From: Myxococcota bacterium
GTDB lineage: Bacteria > Myxococcota_A > UBA9042 > DTJE01
DNA length: 33,905 nt
Direction: 5' to 3'
Assembly: GCA_017994695.1 (NCBI GenBank)
Contig: JAGOKF010000039.1
Coordinates: 1 to 33,905 of the forward strand
Both the position numbers and the translations under genes were made by a program. Shown in pieces: positions 32,693 to 33,905 of this stretch. The notes below the pieces were generated by a model. It ran no database searches and was not told where the DNA came from. It saw only the letters and a list, made by a program, of their open reading frames with translations. The stretch's first letter is position 1; each line of letters starts with the position of its first letter.

Positions 32693-33905
32693 AGCGGACG
32701 GGGCGGTGGTCCCGGGATCTCCGCTGCAGTCGTTCCGCCTGGTCCAGGGCCTCCTGCACCACGAGGTCCAAGGGGGCGGTCACCAGTTCCCGGTCCTTCA
32801 CGACGACCCGACCGTCCACCAGGACGTGGCGCACGTTGTCCCGGCCCATCGAATAGACGATCGCCGCGGCGGGATCCCCCGCCGGGACGCAGTGGGGCGC
32901 CCGGCGGTCCAGCACCACGAGGTCGGCCCGCTTGCCCCGGACCACGGACCCGATCTCGTCGTCCAGGCCCAGGACCTCGGCACCGCCGATGGTCGCCATC
33001 CGCAGGACCCGTCGTGCCGGCATGGCCGTGGGGCCGTGGAGTGCCTTCTGGACCAGCGCGGCGGTGCGCATCTCCTGGAAGATGTCGAGGTTGTTGTTGC
33101 ACGGCGCCCCGTCGGCCCCGATGCCCACCCGGACGCCCGCCTCGATCATCGAAGGAATCGGGGCGATGCCGGATCCGAGTTTCAGGTTGGCCGACGGACA
33201 GTGGAGCACCGCGGCGCCGGTGGTCGCCAGGCGCCGGATCTCGTCCGGGGAGAGATGGACGCAGTGGGCCAGCAGCAGCCGGCGGTCCAAGAGCCCAATC
33301 TGGGCGAAGAGGTCCACCGGGCGGCAGCCGAAGCGATCCACGGTGATCCGGACCTCCTCCTCGGTCTCGGCGCAGTGAGTGTGGACCGGAAGGCCGGTCC
33401 GGGCAGCCGCCGCGGCGACTCCCTCCAGCAGGTGGAAGGACGACGAGACGGCGAACCGGGGCGCCAGGGCGAAGCGCGCCAGGCCCCGGGTCTCCCGGCA
33501 GCGCTCGGCCAGCACCAGGGACTCCTGGAGCCCCTGGTCGGGATTCTCCCGGAGCGCCGGCGGGCCATCGTGGCAGTCCATCAGCACCTTGCTGAAGATC
33601 CCCCGGAGACCCATCTCCAGGGCCGACCGGATCACCACCCCCGTGTGGCGGATCGTGCCCATGTCGTTGATCGTCGTGGTGCCCGACCGCAGCAGTTCGG
33701 CCGCTCCCAGGCGTGCCGCGGCCCGGATGGAGGCCTCGTCGTGGGCCGCCTCCATCGGCCAGGTCCACTGCCGCAGCCATTCCATCAGCGGGAGGTCGTC
33801 GGCCAGGTTCCTCCAGAGGCTCTGGCAGAGGTGCACGTGGACCTGCACGAAGCCCGGCAGCACGAAGGCGTGCTCGGCCGGCAGGACGATCGCGTCCTCC
33901 GGGGG
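32676..33905 (-). CDS. Amidohydrolase, MTA/SAH deaminase - chlorohydrolase family (5' end off the window)
   Basis: The open frame continues past the right edge, so only 409 residues of an expected 430-450 are seen and the start is missing. The metal-dependent hydrolase motifs are all in place: HVHL near the left of the visible part, HTHCAETEEEV, LLLAHCVHLS, then CPSANLKLGSG and GADGAPCNNNLDIFQEMR. This set is typical of the subfamily holding methylthioadenosine/S-adenosylhomocysteine deaminase, 5'-deoxyadenosine deaminase and the s-triazine hydrolases. Substrate cannot be told from motifs; nucleoside deamination is the commonest function. The last residues are basic and variable. It is convergent with the comEA-like gene. 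Confidence 0.9.
   Translation of the reverse strand, partial: PPEDAIVLPAEHAFVLPGFVQVHVHLCQSLWRNLADDLPLMEWLRQWTWPMEAAHDEASIRAAARLGAAELLRSGTTTINDMGTIRHTGVVIRSALEMGLRGIFSKVLMDCHDGPPALRENPDQGLQESLVLAERCRETRGLARFALAPRFAVSSSFHLLEGVAAAAARTGLPVHTHCAETEEEVRITVDRFGCRPVDLFAQIGLLDRRLLLAHCVHLSPDEIRRLATTGAAVLHCPSANLKLGSGIAPIPSMIEAGVRVGIGADGAPCNNNLDIFQEMRTAALVQKALHGPTAMPARRVLRMATIGGAEVLGLDDEIGSVVRGKRADLVVLDRRAPHCVPAGDPAAAIVYSMGRDNVRHVLVDGRVVVKDRELVTAPLDLVVQEALDQAERLQRRSRDHRPVRSPLEA

Overview
The window is a contiguous stretch of very GC-rich bacterial chromosome, densely packed with genes. No mobile element, phage gene, CRISPR array or rRNA is visible. Several features point to a Gram-negative (diderm) lineage: SurA-like periplasmic parvulins, a secreted Spy/ZraP-type protein, a three-helix SecE, and a beta-prime subunit long enough (1384 aa) to carry a large trigger-loop insertion. 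The phylum cannot be fixed from the sequence alone. An uncultivated high-GC lineage is plausible, but that is a guess.

Region 1 (1-5871) holds the first codons of an unknown divergent gene, then mfd (transcription-repair coupling factor) and two membrane-anchored or secreted parvulin-type prolyl isomerases in the same direction. Region 2 (5872-12540) is a complete Fe-S cluster assembly operon. Its order is an Rrf2/IscR-type regulator behind a perfect CTTGAC-N6-GTCAAG palindrome, then sufC, sufB, sufD, a Rieske ferredoxin, a sufS-sufU gene fusion, and a SufT-like gene with two MIP18/DUF59 domains of which the first is degenerate. Many of these genes overlap or nearly touch, which fits a single transcript.

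Region 3 (12541-17641) starts with a MATE transporter on the minus strand, convergent with suf. Divergent from it is a two-component system: a membrane histidine kinase and an NtrC-type regulator with an intact GAFTGA loop. The regulator is followed by an intergenic region with a textbook sigma-54 -24/-12 promoter and upstream inverted repeats. This promoter drives a small secreted LTxxQ protein with a Cys/His/Gly-rich N-terminus. Together these look like a ZraSR-ZraP-type envelope or metal-stress circuit.

Region 4 (17642-32652) is the classical information-processing superoperon: tandem sigma-70-like promoters, tRNA-Thr(UGU)-Tyr(GUA)-Gly(UCC)-Thr(GGU), tuf, rpmG, tRNA-Trp(CCA), secE, nusG, rplK, rplA, an L10-leader-like region, rplJ, rplL, a 359-nt gene-free and hairpin-rich spacer, rpoB, rpoC, and then a ComEA-like helix-hairpin-helix protein instead of rpsL/rpsG. 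RpoB carries Asn at the position equivalent to E. coli His526 in the rifampicin pocket. Region 5 (32653-33905) is a convergent amidohydrolase of the MTA/SAH deaminase-chlorohydrolase family, cut by the right edge.

Strong candidates for a second look are the sigma-54 stress circuit, the SufS-SufU fusion with its tandem DUF59 partner and Rrf2 operator, the structured rplL-rpoB spacer, and the rifampicin-pocket substitution.
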